From Pseudovirgaria hyperparasitica (Eukaryota > Ascomycota > Dothideomycetes > Acrospermales > Acrospermaceae), in NCBI RefSeq assembly GCF_010093815.1, contig NW_022985578.1:95503-156185 (forward strand): a DNA stretch of 60,683 nucleotides. The letters run 5' to 3'. The translations under genes were made by a program, and so were the position numbers. Positions 10,884 through 25,250 of the stretch are shown here, piece by piece. The notes beneath the pieces are model-generated. The model saw only the letters and a list, made by a program, of their open reading frames with translations. It did no database searches and was not told the origin of the DNA. Every line of letters begins with the position of its first letter. The first letter of the stretch is position 1.

Positions 10884-13800
10884 CTATTATAAGAGTAAGC
10901 TATCTATAAAGATCTACTTATAGTCTACTTTAGTCTATAATAACTTATCTTACTATATTTTATATAACTTTAAAACTATTAGATCTATCTTTTATAGATC
11001 TATAATTAACTAGATAAGATCTACTTAATATATATACTAGGTACTATTACCCTCTCTAATAGTACTAATAAATAGCTTACTAGAGACTTTAGTACTATAT
11101 CTTTAGTTACTAGCTTTAGTCTTATAAATTTAATTACTAGTATTAGTATTAGTATCTTACTAATTATTAGATAACTTATTATCTAATCTTATTCTTAAGA
11201 GTTAGATCTATAGCTACTCTAGAACTCTATAGCTACTATAATTCTAGGTACCTTTTTTATAGTTAGGTCTTCTTAATATTCTATTAGCTAGATTTATACT
11301 TCTAGATTAATAGTAGATTATAAAGTAGAAATTTAGAAGCTACTTAGTCTATTAAATCTATTAATAATTTAAAACTATTATACTTATAAACCTCTTTAAG
11401 TTATAGTAATTACTTAATAACTTAATATTATATATAGTATCTTAAAGATAATATTACTACTACTTAAATAACTCTACTATTACTAGTAGCTCTTAGTTAT
11501 AAATAGTATATCTAGTCTTAATATTAGCTATCTTATATAAGAAGAANNNNNNNNNNNNNNNNNNNNNNNNNNNNNNTCTTTAATCTTCTTAAAGGATATT
11601 CTTTTAACCTCTATTAATTTAATAGATTATAACTTAATATTATACTATTTCTATCTACTATAGACTATAATAGATAAATTAGTAGTAATAGTATATATAT
11701 TAAGTAGTACAGCTAAACAGAAGAAGTATTTAATAAATTTTTAATAGTAGTTAGTAAAGCTAATAAAGATATATATATCTTAAACGGATTTTAGTTTAGA
11801 CTAGTCTATAATAGTAGTAACTCTATCTCTCTCTATAGTTATACCTTAGTTAATAATAATAAAGCTAAGAAAGTTAATATAGTTCTAGTGGAACTTATAT
11901 TTAGATAGCTAAATATATAGCTTATACTTTTCTAGTCTATCTAGAACTATATATATATACTAGATTTACTTCTTCTTATTATCTAAGAAGATAAGAATAT
12001 TATCTAGGTATATAATATATATTATATTAAGTAGATCTACTAGTATATTATAAATATATACTTAAAAGATACCTAGTATATTAGTTAGTCTAAAAGAAAC
12101 TATAGTATACTTAAAGTATCTATAATAGATTCTAAAGGCTATTTTCTATTTATTATCCTCCTTAATATAAAGGCGATAGTAGATATTATATAGATTAAGC
12201 TTAGTAAAGATCTTTATACATTCTAGTCTATTAATAGACTTAGAGATAAGAGGTAGTAGATAATAATTCTTTTATATAATATTATTTAGACTATAGTAGT
12301 TAATATATAGATAGAGGCTTCTATCCTTCTTCTTTATAAAGAGAATTAGAGCTCTAGCTAGAAATATATTAGATCTAATCTATTCTTATATAAGATTCTT
12401 TTTAATATATTCTTAAAGAACTTATAATTTAGATTCTAAAAGAGGGTAGATAGATCTATATAGAGGCTACTAGCTATCTTTAAGATTAATAGTAAGGTTA
12501 GTAGATTAGTATTAAGGTAATTTAGAGAAATTAATCGCTAATATAATATATTAGTATATTTTATACTAATATAGTAGGTTTTTATCTACTTTAATACTAA
12601 GCTTACTATTTTAGATAAGTAAGAGTATATAGATAGTAGAAATTATCTTCTTATAATCTTTCTAGAATTATTTATTATTAATAAGCTATACTAGTTTCTA
12701 TTAAGGTAGGTTTATATACTAGCTAGCTATTTTCTTAAGGAAGTCTAGTTTTAGGTTATATTTCTTAAGTTATAGTATATCTAGAATTATATTTAAGGGA
12801 CTATCTACTATAATAAAGGTTAAGTAGTAGGGTTTCTATTTCTCTCTACTATCCTAGATACTATATTTAATAGTATAGGTACTATATAACTTAATAGAAC
12901 TATTAATACTATAGAATATAGTATCTTCTAGAGCTTAGATATTAGTATTAAGTTCTTATACTTATTAGATTAATATAATATTAGTAGCTAAACTATTATT
13001 AAGTATTATAGTCTAATATTATCTAGAAGAATATTAATAGGTCTAGCGTATAGTTTAATATACTATTTAGCGGGTTATCTCTCTATTATAGTTATATCTA
13101 TAAGTTATAAGGGTTTCTTATAGACTATTAGTTTTTTATATTTTATACTAGTTAGTTAGGTATAATATATTCTAGCTACTAGTACTTATAATATATAACT
13201 AATTAGTTAGTTATATTAGTACTTAGTAGTTTCTCTAAATAGTACTTAAGTACTATATAGTCTATTCTACTATAGATATAGTAAGTAACTTTAGATTATT
13301 TATATAAGTCGATTCTTATATCTTAATATATTAATTAGTAGAGAGATCTATAATATAATTCTTATGGTTTTAAGTTTAACATATAGTAGTAGCCTTATAA
13401 TATTCTATGAGATCTATTACTAAATCGGTTTTAGTTAGATAATTTTATATTAGATTAGATTATTAGAGATAGTTATATACTAGCGCGGTATTAGTTATTT
13501 ATTATATACTAGTATTACTCTATAAGATTTATAAGAGCTTAGAGGTCTATAGAGATTATTATTATAAGATTAAGATAGTTCTTTATATTTAGAGTAAGGA
13601 ACTATTTAAAGTTATTATATTATTAAATTATATAATCTTCTTTAGCTTCTCTCTAGAGAGACTAAAGGTATTTAAGAAGTTATAATAGTAACTAATTATC
13701 TTATTATTAAGTCTTAAAGATATAGCCCTAGATCTAGTTATATTATTTAGCTCTATTACTAAAATATTAGAGAAGGAATTTAGTAAATATATTCTAGTTA

Positions 13801-14335
13801 TAGATATTCTTAGAGTATTTAATTTAGTATACTATCTAATATTCTAAAGGTATTAGATTAAGATAGTTCTAGATAAATCTAATTTTATTACTATTATTTA
13901 TAAATAGATAAAAGAATTAGCTATATTAATAGATCTATATATAGAAGCTCTTTCTACTTTTACTATTAACGTAAGATAGTTTCTTAGATTAGAGTAATTA
14001 AGATAGTAGTAGACTAGAATAGACCGTTTTAGTTAGTATAGATCTATATAAATATAGATTAGTTATTACTAGGACTAAAGTATATAATATAGCTTTAAGT
14101 CTTATAGTATATTCTTAAGCTTTATCTAGTTTATATAGTTATTACTTAAGTTAAGTCTAATATTATCTCTCTTTATATAGTCTAGTATATATATTATTAT
14201 AAGATATAGTTAATATTAGATAATTCTAATAGATTAACTTATTAATATTAATAGGGTCTAGCCTTATATTAGAGTTAGGTCTAGTATAGTTTAAACTAGA
14301 CTAAGATAGAGTATAATAGACTCTATCCTTTATTA
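10884..14335 (-). mobile_element. Gypsy 'C' fragment, copy C1 (gag to RNase H part)
   Basis: Reverse-complement homologue of about 45090-48720 in copy C2, matching almost base for base in the stretches compared. Read on the minus strand it has gag-like sequence (about 13450-14250), RT (about 12480-11900, with the YLD(D/N) box near 11995-12040) and part of RNase H (down to about 11100). The integrase half is missing: the match stops at about 10884, where Gypsy D begins. At the other end the match stops at about 14335, against a minisatellite. Stop codons are dense (heavy RIP). A 30-base run of N interrupts it. Confidence 0.85.
11547..11576. other. Assembly gap (30 N)
   Basis: Thirty undetermined bases inside Gypsy C copy C1. 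The gap may be of estimated length. Confidence 1.
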
Positions 14336-14345
14336 GGAAAGATAC

Positions 14346-14527
14346 GGTACTTCTAGTACTTCTAGGTCTTCCGGTACTCCTAAAGTTATCCTAAATAGGT
14401 CCCGGTACTTCTAGAGTTATTCTATTTCTCCTAGAGTTGTTCTAGTACTTCTTAAGTTATTCTAGTCCTTCTAGAGTTATTCTAGTTCTTATAGAGCCGT
14501 CCCGGGTCTTCTAGAATTATTCTATTA
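14346..14527. repeat. 20-21-bp minisatellite
   Basis: Repeated variants of CTTCTAGAGTTATTCTAGT, with units of about 20-21 bp and some longer ones. It starts right where the Gypsy C1 homology ends. Variation between units is mostly C/T. Confidence 0.75.
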
Positions 14528-14562
14528 AATATTAAGAAAACGTTTAATCCCGTTATATACCG

Positions 14563-14740
14563 GCGTATATTAGAATATTCTATTATATACTAGTATATAA
14601 TAGTAATACTACTTTATATTATAACTATATTTTAAGTATCTAGAAATATTCTATAATATACTAGCGTATATTAGAATATTCCGTTATATACTAGTATATA
14701 TAGTAAAGTCCTACTATATACTAGTATAGAATAAATATCT
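14563..14740. repeat. Imperfect direct repeat, about 101 bp apart
   Basis: The 18-mer GCGTATATTAGAATATTC occurs at 14563 and 14664, each followed by TTATATACTAGTATATA-type sequence. AT-rich and probably the remnant of a tandem duplication. Confidence 0.6.
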
Positions 14741-17695
14741 TATTTCTCTTTATATATAGATATATATAGATATATAATTATAAGTAAATAGCGGTTCGTA
14801 TTTATACTACTATACTATCTAGTCTCTTAGAAGCTACTTAACTAACTACCTTACTTACTTCTATATCTCTATAGAATTACTAAAGTATACGCCTAATACT
14901 AGTATATTAGATATAGTTATTACTACTAACTATAGCTATATCTTCTTTTTCTAGGTCTAAGGCTTATTTTCTTATACTTTTAATTATCTAGTCTAACGTG
15001 GTAAGTCTACTCTTAACCCCTAAATAGTCTAAAACTAAAGTATATATATATACTATAGACTAATATTATCTATAGTAATAATATCTTATACTTATCTATA
15101 GCCACGTCTCCTTATATAGATATTAGTCTACTAATATAATATAACTAGTAACTATTAGATCTTATCTCTTATAGACTTATAAAGCTAAGACTAGTAAAAT
15201 ATATAGAGAATCTAACTTATTTAATCTAAAATCTTAGTATACCTTATCTATACTAGACGTACTTAGACCGGCTAGTAAATATACTAATATTTTCGATTTT
15301 ACGTATGAACGTAGTACCTATATATATATTAGTAAATTATATTACTAGTAAGTACTAATATAAATACTTACTATATATAGGAATATTATAGTTACTAGTA
15401 TAGTAGATATAATTACGATTTTCTCTAGTTAGTTAGTAAATGTTTAATATATATATTTAGTATTTTTATTATAAATCTTTTTATTAATAAGCTTATAGAG
15501 CTAGTTTACCTTTAAAGTAACTCCTTTTAAAGCTAGTAAGATTATATTCTTTTATATACTATTATCTAGCTAGGGGAGTAATTCGCGCATAGGATTAACA
15601 ATTACTCTATCTAATATACTATTATTATCTATTAACAGACGTATAAGCCTAATTTTAATATATTTCTTACTTATTCTTTTATTAGTAAGGTATATAAGTA
15701 GTATATATATAGTAGCTAGCCTAGCCTTATAGTAGTACGTATTATACCTAAGCCCGTTTAATTTACTCTAGGCGATAGCTTATTTAAGAAGCCTTTAGCC
15801 TTTATTCTTATATAACTATATAACCCGCTTCTCTATATCTATAGTAGTAATATATATAATATCTACTACTAGGGTTACTATTATAGATAGATAGTTCTTT
15901 CTATTAAACTACTTACTTAGTAGTCCCCTTTATAGAATAAATAGTAAATACTAATTAGCTACTATTCATAGTATATACTTACTATCTATAGTTTCTAATA
16001 CTATACTAACTATACCGGCTATTATCTCCGCCGGCTTATTTTTCATTTAAGAGAGAAGTTTATTTAACTATATTATAACTATCTTTCTTATAGATCTCTT
16101 CTATATACTCTTAAATACTAATTTAGTATTATTATTATTAATATAGTTAGATAACTAATCTAGAATACCTATTTTAATAGCTAATAGAATATCTAATAGA
16201 CTATTTAAGAGGGGCGTTATACTAATCTATATACTAAATATAAAGGGATTAAGTTGCGTATACCTATACTATTTTATTATAGGTTTTTTTAAGGTATAGA
16301 ACTTATCTACTATAAATATACTAATAAATACTATATTATAAGTTTAAATAATATTAGCGCTAAATTTTTTCGCCTTCTTCTCTTTTAGAACTATATATCT
16401 AGTAAAGTTTATAATATATTAGATCTCTATACTTTAGATAGTAGTATAGACTATATTATTCTTCGTATATTATAATAGAAATTTAATAGTAGCGGTCTTA
16501 TTAACGCGAATTAACTACTCCTTAGTAATATACTTCTTACTAGTCTTATATTTTATAGAATTACTAATATTATTATAGTATTTCTATTCGGGGTTAGGGT
16601 ACCCCTTAGCTAGATAGTATATATCTATAGATAAGAGTTATCGGATATTAGAGGTATTAAGAAGGGTTTTTAAGTATATTAACTATACTACTATCTTTAT
16701 TAGATTCTATTTATTAATTTTATTAGCGAATATACTATCTATATTATAGTATATCTAGTTAAAGCGCTATAGCTAATATAATACTAGAAGGTTTCTTAGA
16801 TAGTATAGTATAAATAGTTCTTAGAGGCGGGGTACCTTACTAAATTTATTAGTCTAGCTATATAGATATTTAATCGGATATAGAGGTTATATTAGGTACT
16901 TTCTATCTATATCTAGGTCTTAAGTTAGTAGTAGATACTTTTCTAGATATAGTTCTATATTATTATATAGAAAGTTCTAATAGAATATAAGGTAGATAAA
17001 CGTTATAAGTATAATAGTCTTCTCTAGCCTTAGACTATCTACTAAGATCTAGTAGTTCTATAGATCTATCTACTACTTAAATATAGTAACTACTATAAGT
17101 AATTAGCCGGTCTATAGTCTATATAATCTACTTATACTAAAGGCTAGATATAGAATAGATATATAGCTAAAGTCCTTTATTAGATTATCTAGTATAAGCC
17201 TAAATATACTTATAGTAAGTAACTATATCTCTTCCGTATAATAAGAGATAGCTTAGATTACTTTATTAGAGTTATTAATAATAAATACTCTATAGATATA
17301 TTAGTATAGTAGTATATATTTCTACTTACTACTTAGTATAACTTATACTTTCTAAAGTTTTATACTAAGGTTATTATCTACCGGAAGATTATTATCTATA
17401 TCTAGTTTTACTTTATCTTTATTAGACTTATTATCTAGAGAATAGATAATAAAGATAATATTATCTACTAATATATTATCTAATATATCTAATATATTTC
17501 TACTATATAAATCGTCTATTAACCTAATTAGATTCTAGTACTTAAGTATCCGCCGGTTAATATCTAGTAGTATACTATATTCTAGTTTTAAGTGTTTAGG
17601 AGAATCTATAGAGTTTACTATATTATTTAAGAGTATTCTCTTTACTACTAGTAGCTATAGATAAGCTTTACTAGTATCTAGAGGTTATTATATAA
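14741..17695. other. AT-rich RIP relic, parent element not identified
   Basis: Very AT-rich with CpA nearly absent. A minus-strand frame around 16900-16300 reads for long stretches with only TAA/TAG stops and contains recurring Gln/Asn/Lys-rich phrases, so it may once have coded for protein. I could not match it to a known transposon domain. No LTRs, target duplications or RNA genes were recognised. Confidence 0.35.
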
Positions 17696-18160
17696 TTATC
17701 TAAGTTAGTAATTATAGCTATATCTATCTTTAATACTACTCTAATATTAGTATCTAGTACTAAGTATATATATATATCTAAGTATACTTATTATATTATC
17801 TTCTATTTTAGTATCTTCTATATTCTCTTTCTCTTTATATTCTAATAGTAACTATAACTATATATCTATAGCTAGTATATTTATATATATATAAGCTTCG
17901 CTAGATATAATAGTACTTATAGAGAGATTATCTAAGTTAGTAATTATAGCCGTATCTATCTTTAATACTACTCTAATGTTAGTATCTAGTACTAAGTATA
18001 TATATATATCTAAGTAGTATATATATATATCTAAGTATACTTATTACGTTATCTTTTATTTTAGTATCTTCTATATTCTCTTTCTCTTTATATTCTAATA
18101 GTAACTATAACTAGGTATCTATAGCTAGTATATCTATATCTAGTTTAGCCTCTATTATAT
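17696..18160. repeat. 231-bp tandem duplication
   Basis: The stretch starting ATTATCTAAGTTAG at 17696 recurs at 17927. The copies share the following 200 bp apart from transitions and an extra run of about 20 bases of CTAAGTA(TA)n in the second. Both include ATTCTCTTTCTCTTTATATTC. Confidence 0.85.
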
Positions 18161-19667
18161 CTATAGCTATAACTATTAGTACTAACTTACTATCTATAGC
18201 CGCGATATACTAATTAAATTCTTTAGTAATAGTGTCCTTAACTATTCTAATAAGTATAGTAGTATCTATACTACTATTTTTAAGCTCTTATAATACTTTT
18301 CCGTGTACTATCTTAATAATAGTATCTCTATATATACTATAACTTATTTTAGATAGTTAGTATAGACCTTAGAGGTACTAGATATATAGTAGAAAGACGC
18401 TAATACTTAAGGCCTCCGTACGTTATACGTGTATATTATAGTTAGCTATTCTATAGCTAGTAGTCGAGCTAGAATAGTCGTAACTCTTACTATACTTATA
18501 TATTTCTATATATAACTTAGGTTATAGGTAATAAGATAGAGTTAGTAGTAATAAGAGTTAAAAACTATATTTAGGCGGTAGAGGTTAAGTTACCGCGTTT
18601 ACTAATTATAATATAATTTTATAAAGTATAGAGAAAGTAAAGTATATAAGTAAATATTTAATTATTAGTATAGATCTTATATAAATATAATCATAGTAAT
18701 AATATAGCTAGTAGAACCGGGTATATACTAATATAAAATAGATAGACACCGGCTTATACTAGTATATTAATGTCTTAATTAAATATACGTGCTATAGTTA
18801 TATAGCTAGTAGAATTAGATATATACTAATATACTATAGGTAGAACCTATCTTATATTAGTATTATATTACCTTAGCTAAATACGCACGCTACTCTTACT
18901 ATCCCTAGTATCCTTTTTAATCTTCTATTACTCTTTATAATTAAGATCTATATTATCTATAACTAAGGTACTTCTAAGACTTTTAAAGTTACTATCTTTA
19001 GAGCTTATAGATTAGTCTTATGGCTTTCTAGATACTAATAGTAGTATATATAGTATTACTAGAGGAAGGGTTAAGTCATTTAGATAATACTATCTACTAT
19101 CTATAATACTATCTCTATAGGTATCTCTACTATTATAGATAGTAGCTTTCTATTACTACTATTATACTAGTTATAGTAAGTATAGTATTAGAGATAGAGA
19201 GACGGATTTATTTAAGTATAACCTATATATAGCCGTCTATACTATTATATATTAGTTACTAGTTTATATTTCGTTTTACTTTAGATATACTATCTATATT
19301 CTATCTAAGGTCGAGAAGTATTATACTATTACTATATTCTAGAACACGTTTAATTACTAACTATAGAAGCTATCTAATATCTATCTCTAGTTCTATTTTA
19401 CTTATTATATACTTAACTAGTAGTATAATAGAATATATAGTAGTATAGCTCTAGTTAAATACTCTTCTAATCTTTATTATATATTAGACTCTAATTTACT
19501 ATATAAATACTACTAAATTAATATATAAAGCGTTACTATAATCTTTCTACTAGTTAGATATAGATACTAGTATTTTAAGGAATATATTATTATTAAATCT
19601 AATTATAAATTTAATTTTTCTTATAGTATATATATTAGTAGGCTATAGAACTACTATAAGTATAGAC
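18161..19667. other. AT-rich RIP relic, nothing assigned
   Basis: RIP-marked AT-rich sequence with no recognisable domain, RNA gene or boundary. Confidence 0.35.
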
Positions 19668-19790
19668 TATAAGGTTATAGTATATAAGAGCTATAAGGTC
19701 GTAATAGACAGGGGTTATAAGATTACGATAGATAGAGATTATAAGGTTATAATAGGCAGGGATTATAAGATTATAGAATATAGAGCTATA
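19668..19790 (+). repeat. 24-bp minisatellite, about 5 units, apparently coding
   Basis: Units begin TATAAGGTT/TATAAGATT every 23-25 bp. In one plus-strand frame they read as repeats of about 8 residues of the type DYKVIIDR with no stop, and the frame runs back past 19600. The period of 8 codons suggests a former tandem-repeat protein. Parent gene unknown. Confidence 0.7.
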
Positions 19791-21180
19791 ATTACGTGCC
19801 TCTTCTTATACTTAGAGATAGTTTTTCTATAATATATGGTTTTCTATACTATAGTATGTACCTAGTTATAGATATAGTATAGTATCTTTATCTCTATATA
19901 CTCTACTACTCTTTTCTATACTACTAGAAATTTATCTACTATCTTATTAATAATCTTATATACTCTTTTTATACTAAGCTTATTCTTAGTTTAATATCTA
20001 TAGTCTATAAGTAGAGTAGCTATATATACTTCTATATATAGCTACCTTATATACGCCTCTATAGCTTTACGCTTTACTTATGTATCTAGACTTAAGATAT
20101 AAAGTAGTACTATAGTAATTACTATATTTAGACGGTTACTTTATTATAGAATTAGATTTAATATATTAATTATATATAGTTAATATACATAGTTAATATA
20201 GTGTTTATAATTTATAGACTAATTATATAGTATATATATAGTATATTATAGGCGTAAGAAAGATAGAGATATAGATCGGATAATAGAGATAGAAGCCGGA
20301 ATAATAAGGTATCTACTAGGTAAAACTTATTTATATTCTTATTATTTCTTTAATACGCGTTTATAACACGCACGTAACTTAGTATAGCGTGGTTAGACGT
20401 ATAGTTATTTACTTTCTATTATCTAATACCCTTAATAGAATTAGATAGCTATGATTCTTATCTTATAATATTATATTATAGGTAACTATATCTAGAATAG
20501 TATATAACTATATATATATAAGGTACCGCGTTAGTCTTATTCTATTTTATATTTATATACTTATCTCTAGATACTCTCTAAGTATTATATATCTATATTT
20601 TATTATATTTAAGTATTATATCCTTCTATGCCTTTAAAGTATATAATATTTAGATTTACTATATTCTATATATATTATAGTTGAAGTCTAAAGGTAGAGG
20701 CTTTAATTAGAGCGTATGTTTTTTTATATTTTCTCTTTAGATAGTAATATCTCCTAATATAAAGACTAGAAGTAGTTTTAAAAGTATAAAGGGGATAACT
20801 AAAGAAAGTCTATATTATTAGGCTAGGGCTTATAGTAGATATAGAATTATATATTTATTTCTTAGTTAGTAGATATTAGTTAATGTACCTAGTAGCGCTA
20901 TATTATCTAATAGTATATCTATACTAGAGTAGATATAATAGAAATACCCTTAATAGATCTCTAATAGAGCTAAACTATCTATCTAATAGAATATTATAAC
21001 TATATCTAAAATAGATATAGAGATATACTTACTAAGAAGCTATAACTAAGTAGCTCTAATACGTAAGTCTAATTATATACTATTACTAATTAACTTCTAT
21101 ATCTTTATATATTATAATACTACTATCTTAGTTAGTATTCTCGTAGTCTCTATCGTTCTAGCCGCTAGTAGTTACTTTAT
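19791..21180. other. AT-rich RIP relic, nothing assigned
   Basis: No domain or boundary recognised. CpA/TpG are depleted throughout. Confidence 0.3.
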
Positions 21181-21255
21181 TAGTAGTATTAGCTCTAGTA
21201 GTATTAGTTCTAGTAGTATTAGCTCTAGTAGTATTAGCTCTAGTAGTATTAACTA
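21181..21255. repeat. 15-bp tandem repeat, 5 units
   Basis: Five exact-length units of TAGTAGTATTAGCTC (the second has TTC, the last is diverged). The 15-bp period is 5 codons; on one strand it reads as Ser-rich. Confidence 0.95.
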
Positions 21256-24200
21256 AATTATTACTATTTATACGTGCTAGTAATTTAGTATAACTAGAAT
21301 AATAACGCTAAGTATAACTAGTAGTCCTATAATTATAATAAAATATATCTATAAGCGTCTTGGGTTTAGAGTAAATATTAGCTTTATAGCTAATATTCTA
21401 ATAGTTATTATATATAAGTATTAACCCTCTTAGATACTTAATAGACTTATATTCTTTAATATTATATTTATAGTAGACTAGCGGCTTATAGAGCTTAGTA
21501 CTATTAGTAGTTTATTAATTACTTCGTTCTTCCCTCTCTCTAATACTAAGTATAGAGTAACTATATTAGAGATTAGATATATTAGAGAGTAGAGGGAGAC
21601 TATCTAGATTAGGGGTCGTGTACGTATATATTATATAAATCTTAGAGTATCTATTCTTATCTTACTAAGTATACTATCTAGAACTTTCTACCTCTTAAGA
21701 GATACGAAGTTAGTAATAATAACTATTATCTATTTAGTACGCGTAATAGTAATAATATTATAGTTTACTTCTAAGAGGAAGCCGAAGTAATTAGTTTAGA
21801 CTAGGTTAATAAGAACTATATTATTATTATAACCCTAAGAACCATTCTATAAACGCTATTAGATAAGCTTCTATACCGACTTAGATAGAGTATTAAATGA
21901 AGCTTTATCCGCTATAGTAAGTATAGTTAGAAGTAAGTTTCTAACTATCCCTTTAAATAGATTATGTTAGATAGCGTATATAGAAATATAGAGTATATAA
22001 TTAAGTATAATACTATAATAGAAGAGCTTAGTAATAATCTACTAAGTAAAACGTAATAAGTCTATATTATATATTAAGTTATTTACCGTATATATATAAT
22101 CTCTATTAATATTAGTATATATAATATATTAATAGCTACGGATTCTAAATATTTATTAAACGGTCTCTACGAGTAGTATATTAATATTATTTATTATATA
22201 GAGTAAGGTTATTAGCTTACCTAAGTAAGTAATTAGTAATATAATATTTATTATTCTAGAAACTAAGCGTTCTAACTTAGTAAGGTAAGTAGTTAGAAAA
22301 CTATATTATATCTAGCGCTTTATAAAGGAGATCCTCTAGTTCGCGGTCTATATATTAGTACTATTATACTAGTAGATATTAAGCTAGCGTAGATTACTAA
22401 TATAAATAAATATTAGTTACTATTCTATAGTAGTATAATTAATAATAATCCTAAGTATATTACTTTTAAGAATATATATAGTCTTCTCTATTATAACTAA
22501 AATTAGATATATATTATAGACTACCTTATTAATATTTATAATATATAGGGTCTCTATATAAATCTAGGCGTAGATAGTAACTAGGTTCTAGATAGCGAGG
22601 TATAGCTTATTTATTCTATTATACTTCTTCTTAGATATATCCTTATTATAAGTATAATATTTATAGATAGTATATAATAGCTAAGCTATTTCTTTCTTAA
22701 AATTCTTAGAGATCTATTTATATTAGTATTAAGATTTAATAAGTCTAATAACCTTAAGTATAATATAACTAGTATATAGTTTCTATAGATAAGTACGGGG
22801 ATCCGTACTATATTCTAATAGTTATTTACTATAGTTAGCCTAGACTTATATAAGGATAGTACTATCTATTATATTATTCTAGGTTAGTCTAATAAGAGGG
22901 TCGCCGTAATAAGATAGTCTAGCTATAGTAAAGAAAACCTCTTAATTAATAGCTTTAGGGTATCTTTAAAGAATAACTAGTATCTTTAGAGACTTATAGT
23001 AAGTAAATATATTACTTATATATTTATATACTTTTTCTATAGTATTATTATAGGTTTTATTAGTTAGACTAATAATAATATATATATATATATTCTATAT
23101 ATTTAGGTGGAACCTAGTATAGAGAGGTGCGCTATTATATTACTAGATAGAATAACTATCTTAGTAGTATAAGTAATAATAGAAGTACTATTTATTTTAT
23201 TAATTAGAAGTATAGCTAGTAGTAGATAAAGCTATAAATAGCTCTTTCTAGCTCCTCTATAGCCGTGAAGTAGAAACTAAGCCCTAAGTATATCTATCGT
23301 CTATATATAGATATACTATTATTAGAGAGATAGTTCTAAATATATAATATTCTAGAGATTATAGAATCTTTTATAATCTTTAATATAGTAGTTATAGTCA
23401 ATAGGTTAAAGATTTAGATAGTTATTACTAAGTATTAGATTCTATATAGAGGGTAGTAAAGGGGATAGAATACTAGAGTAGACTTTAGATAATATTAGAA
23501 GTATATATATATTAGTAATAGGGCTAGTAATAGAACCTTCATCACTAATAACATCATAACTATATTCTATATTTATATCCTTATTATTATCTAGAGATAT
23601 AGATAATTTAGAAAGAGTAATAAGGGTATTCTAAGGCTCTATACTATAATCTAGAATCTTATTATTAGAGTTAGAGGACCTATATATTAGAGATATAGAT
23701 ACCGAGTCTATAATAATATTAAGGACTATTATATTAAACGTATTCTAAGCGGCGTAGTTATCTATACTACTATCTCTAGAAGCTTATATAGTATAATAGA
23801 TTAGTTTCTAGTATATATTAATATGTTACTTAGTAAGCTTATTATAGATTTATATACTAACTAAAGCTAGAATATCTATAAACTCTATAAGTATAGTAAG
23901 AGATAATCTAATTATACTTAAACTAGTATTACTAGTCCGAATAAAATATTTAGGACGAGCTTAAGTTATATTAGTAACTATATCTATTAATATAATTAGT
24001 ATCTTAGATACTTTAGAAGAATATCTAATCTTATTAAGGACTTTTAGAGTAAGGCATTTAAATAGAAGAACGCCTAGGCAAAATTAAAGGACTTTAAAGT
24101 AGTATATATTATTATAATAATTCTTTAAATCTACTTTAAGATACCTATAACTATCTAGTTCTATATAATAGAATTCTTTTATATTAATAGAATAGATAAT

Positions 24201-24287
24201 AGCTAAGAGCGCCTAAGTAATATCTAAGAGCTAGATATATCTAATAGTAATATCTTAGAATTAGAATAATAGAAGATCTATCTATTT
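21256..24287. other. AT-rich RIP relic, nothing assigned
   Basis: About 3 kb of RIP-marked sequence. I found no reverse transcriptase, integrase or transposase signature and no terminal repeats. It may belong to the same former gene or element as the frame that follows. Confidence 0.3.
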
Positions 24288-25030
24288 ATCTTATAAGGTA
24301 CTTATAGTAATATATATTAGATAGTAAAATTTCTTATTAAATAACTCGTGGTAGAGAATAGAGATCTAGGGCTAAGTGTTCGGTCTACTTATTATACTAT
24401 ATTATATATAGAGAGTAGTAACTCCTATATACTATAAATTAATTAGATTACTCTCTAGGTTAAGCTTATTATTAAAGCTAGTAAGATCTATAGAGTTATA
24501 TAGTAGTAGTAAGATATAAACTATAGTATAAGTACCTAGATCTTTAAAGAATTACTTTACTTATTCGTGTATTATATTAGATCTAATATATAATAGAATA
24601 GTAAAACCTATACTAAGAAGCTTACTAGCTATAAGTTTAATAATCTAAAAGTTATAAGGGTCTTTATAGAGGCCGGTATTAGTATATAGTATATTAGCTT
24701 TATCTACTTCGCTTATAATAAGATTAGAAAGTTTAGAAAAATACTTAATAAAGTTATCTACTTACTTAATCTTAAAGATCTATACTATAGAGTAGTTAGA
24801 TAATAGAAGAATATTAGTATAATTAAAGTAGAGTAAGCTTATTAAGGATACTAATTTTCCTTTATTAATCTATTAGAAGTAAGTATATAACTTAATCTAA
24901 GAGTAGTACTTGGAGAAATTAAGAAATCTATATATATAACTAATTAACTCTTTAAAGCCGTAACCTTTACTACGAGCCTTAAATACTACTAGCTTAAGCT
25001 TAGCTTAAGTTTTTACTTATTTCTACTTAA
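24288..25030 (+). pseudogene. Unidentified RIP-disabled reading frame
   Basis: About 245 codons in one plus-strand frame in which every stop is TAA or TAG, the products expected from CAA, CAG and TGG. With those positions read as Gln, the predicted chain is rich in Lys, Ile, Leu, Tyr and Gln and includes a basic stretch AYNKIRKFRK near 24710-24740. No TGA or frameshift was seen. I do not recognise the family. The 18-bp Gln-rich minisatellite begins about 220 bp further on, in a different frame. It could be part of an unknown transposon or a duplicated host gene caught by RIP. Confidence 0.4.
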
Positions 25031-25250
25031 GTCTATCTATTTCTCTACTAATACTATAGATATTTCTAAAGATTAACTATAGATTACTCTATATAAGAGA
25101 GATCTAATAGATAGTATAAGTAGAAATAGGAGCCTTACTACTTTAGACCTTCTTAAGTTTATACTTATTATTAGAATAGTAGTTACTAGTAAGTATACTA
25201 AAGACGAGTGGTTTATTATTAGTTAAGATAGTAGTTATATTATAAGCTTC

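Noticed and set aside
15000-19000. Possible tyrosine recombinase (Starship captain/DUF3435-like) or Helitron remnant
   Set aside because: No catalytic motif could be identified in either strand; the impression rested only on long RIP-type frames.
21181-21255. CRISPR-like array
   Set aside because: Units are contiguous with no spacers, and the organism is a fungus. It is a simple 15-bp tandem repeat.
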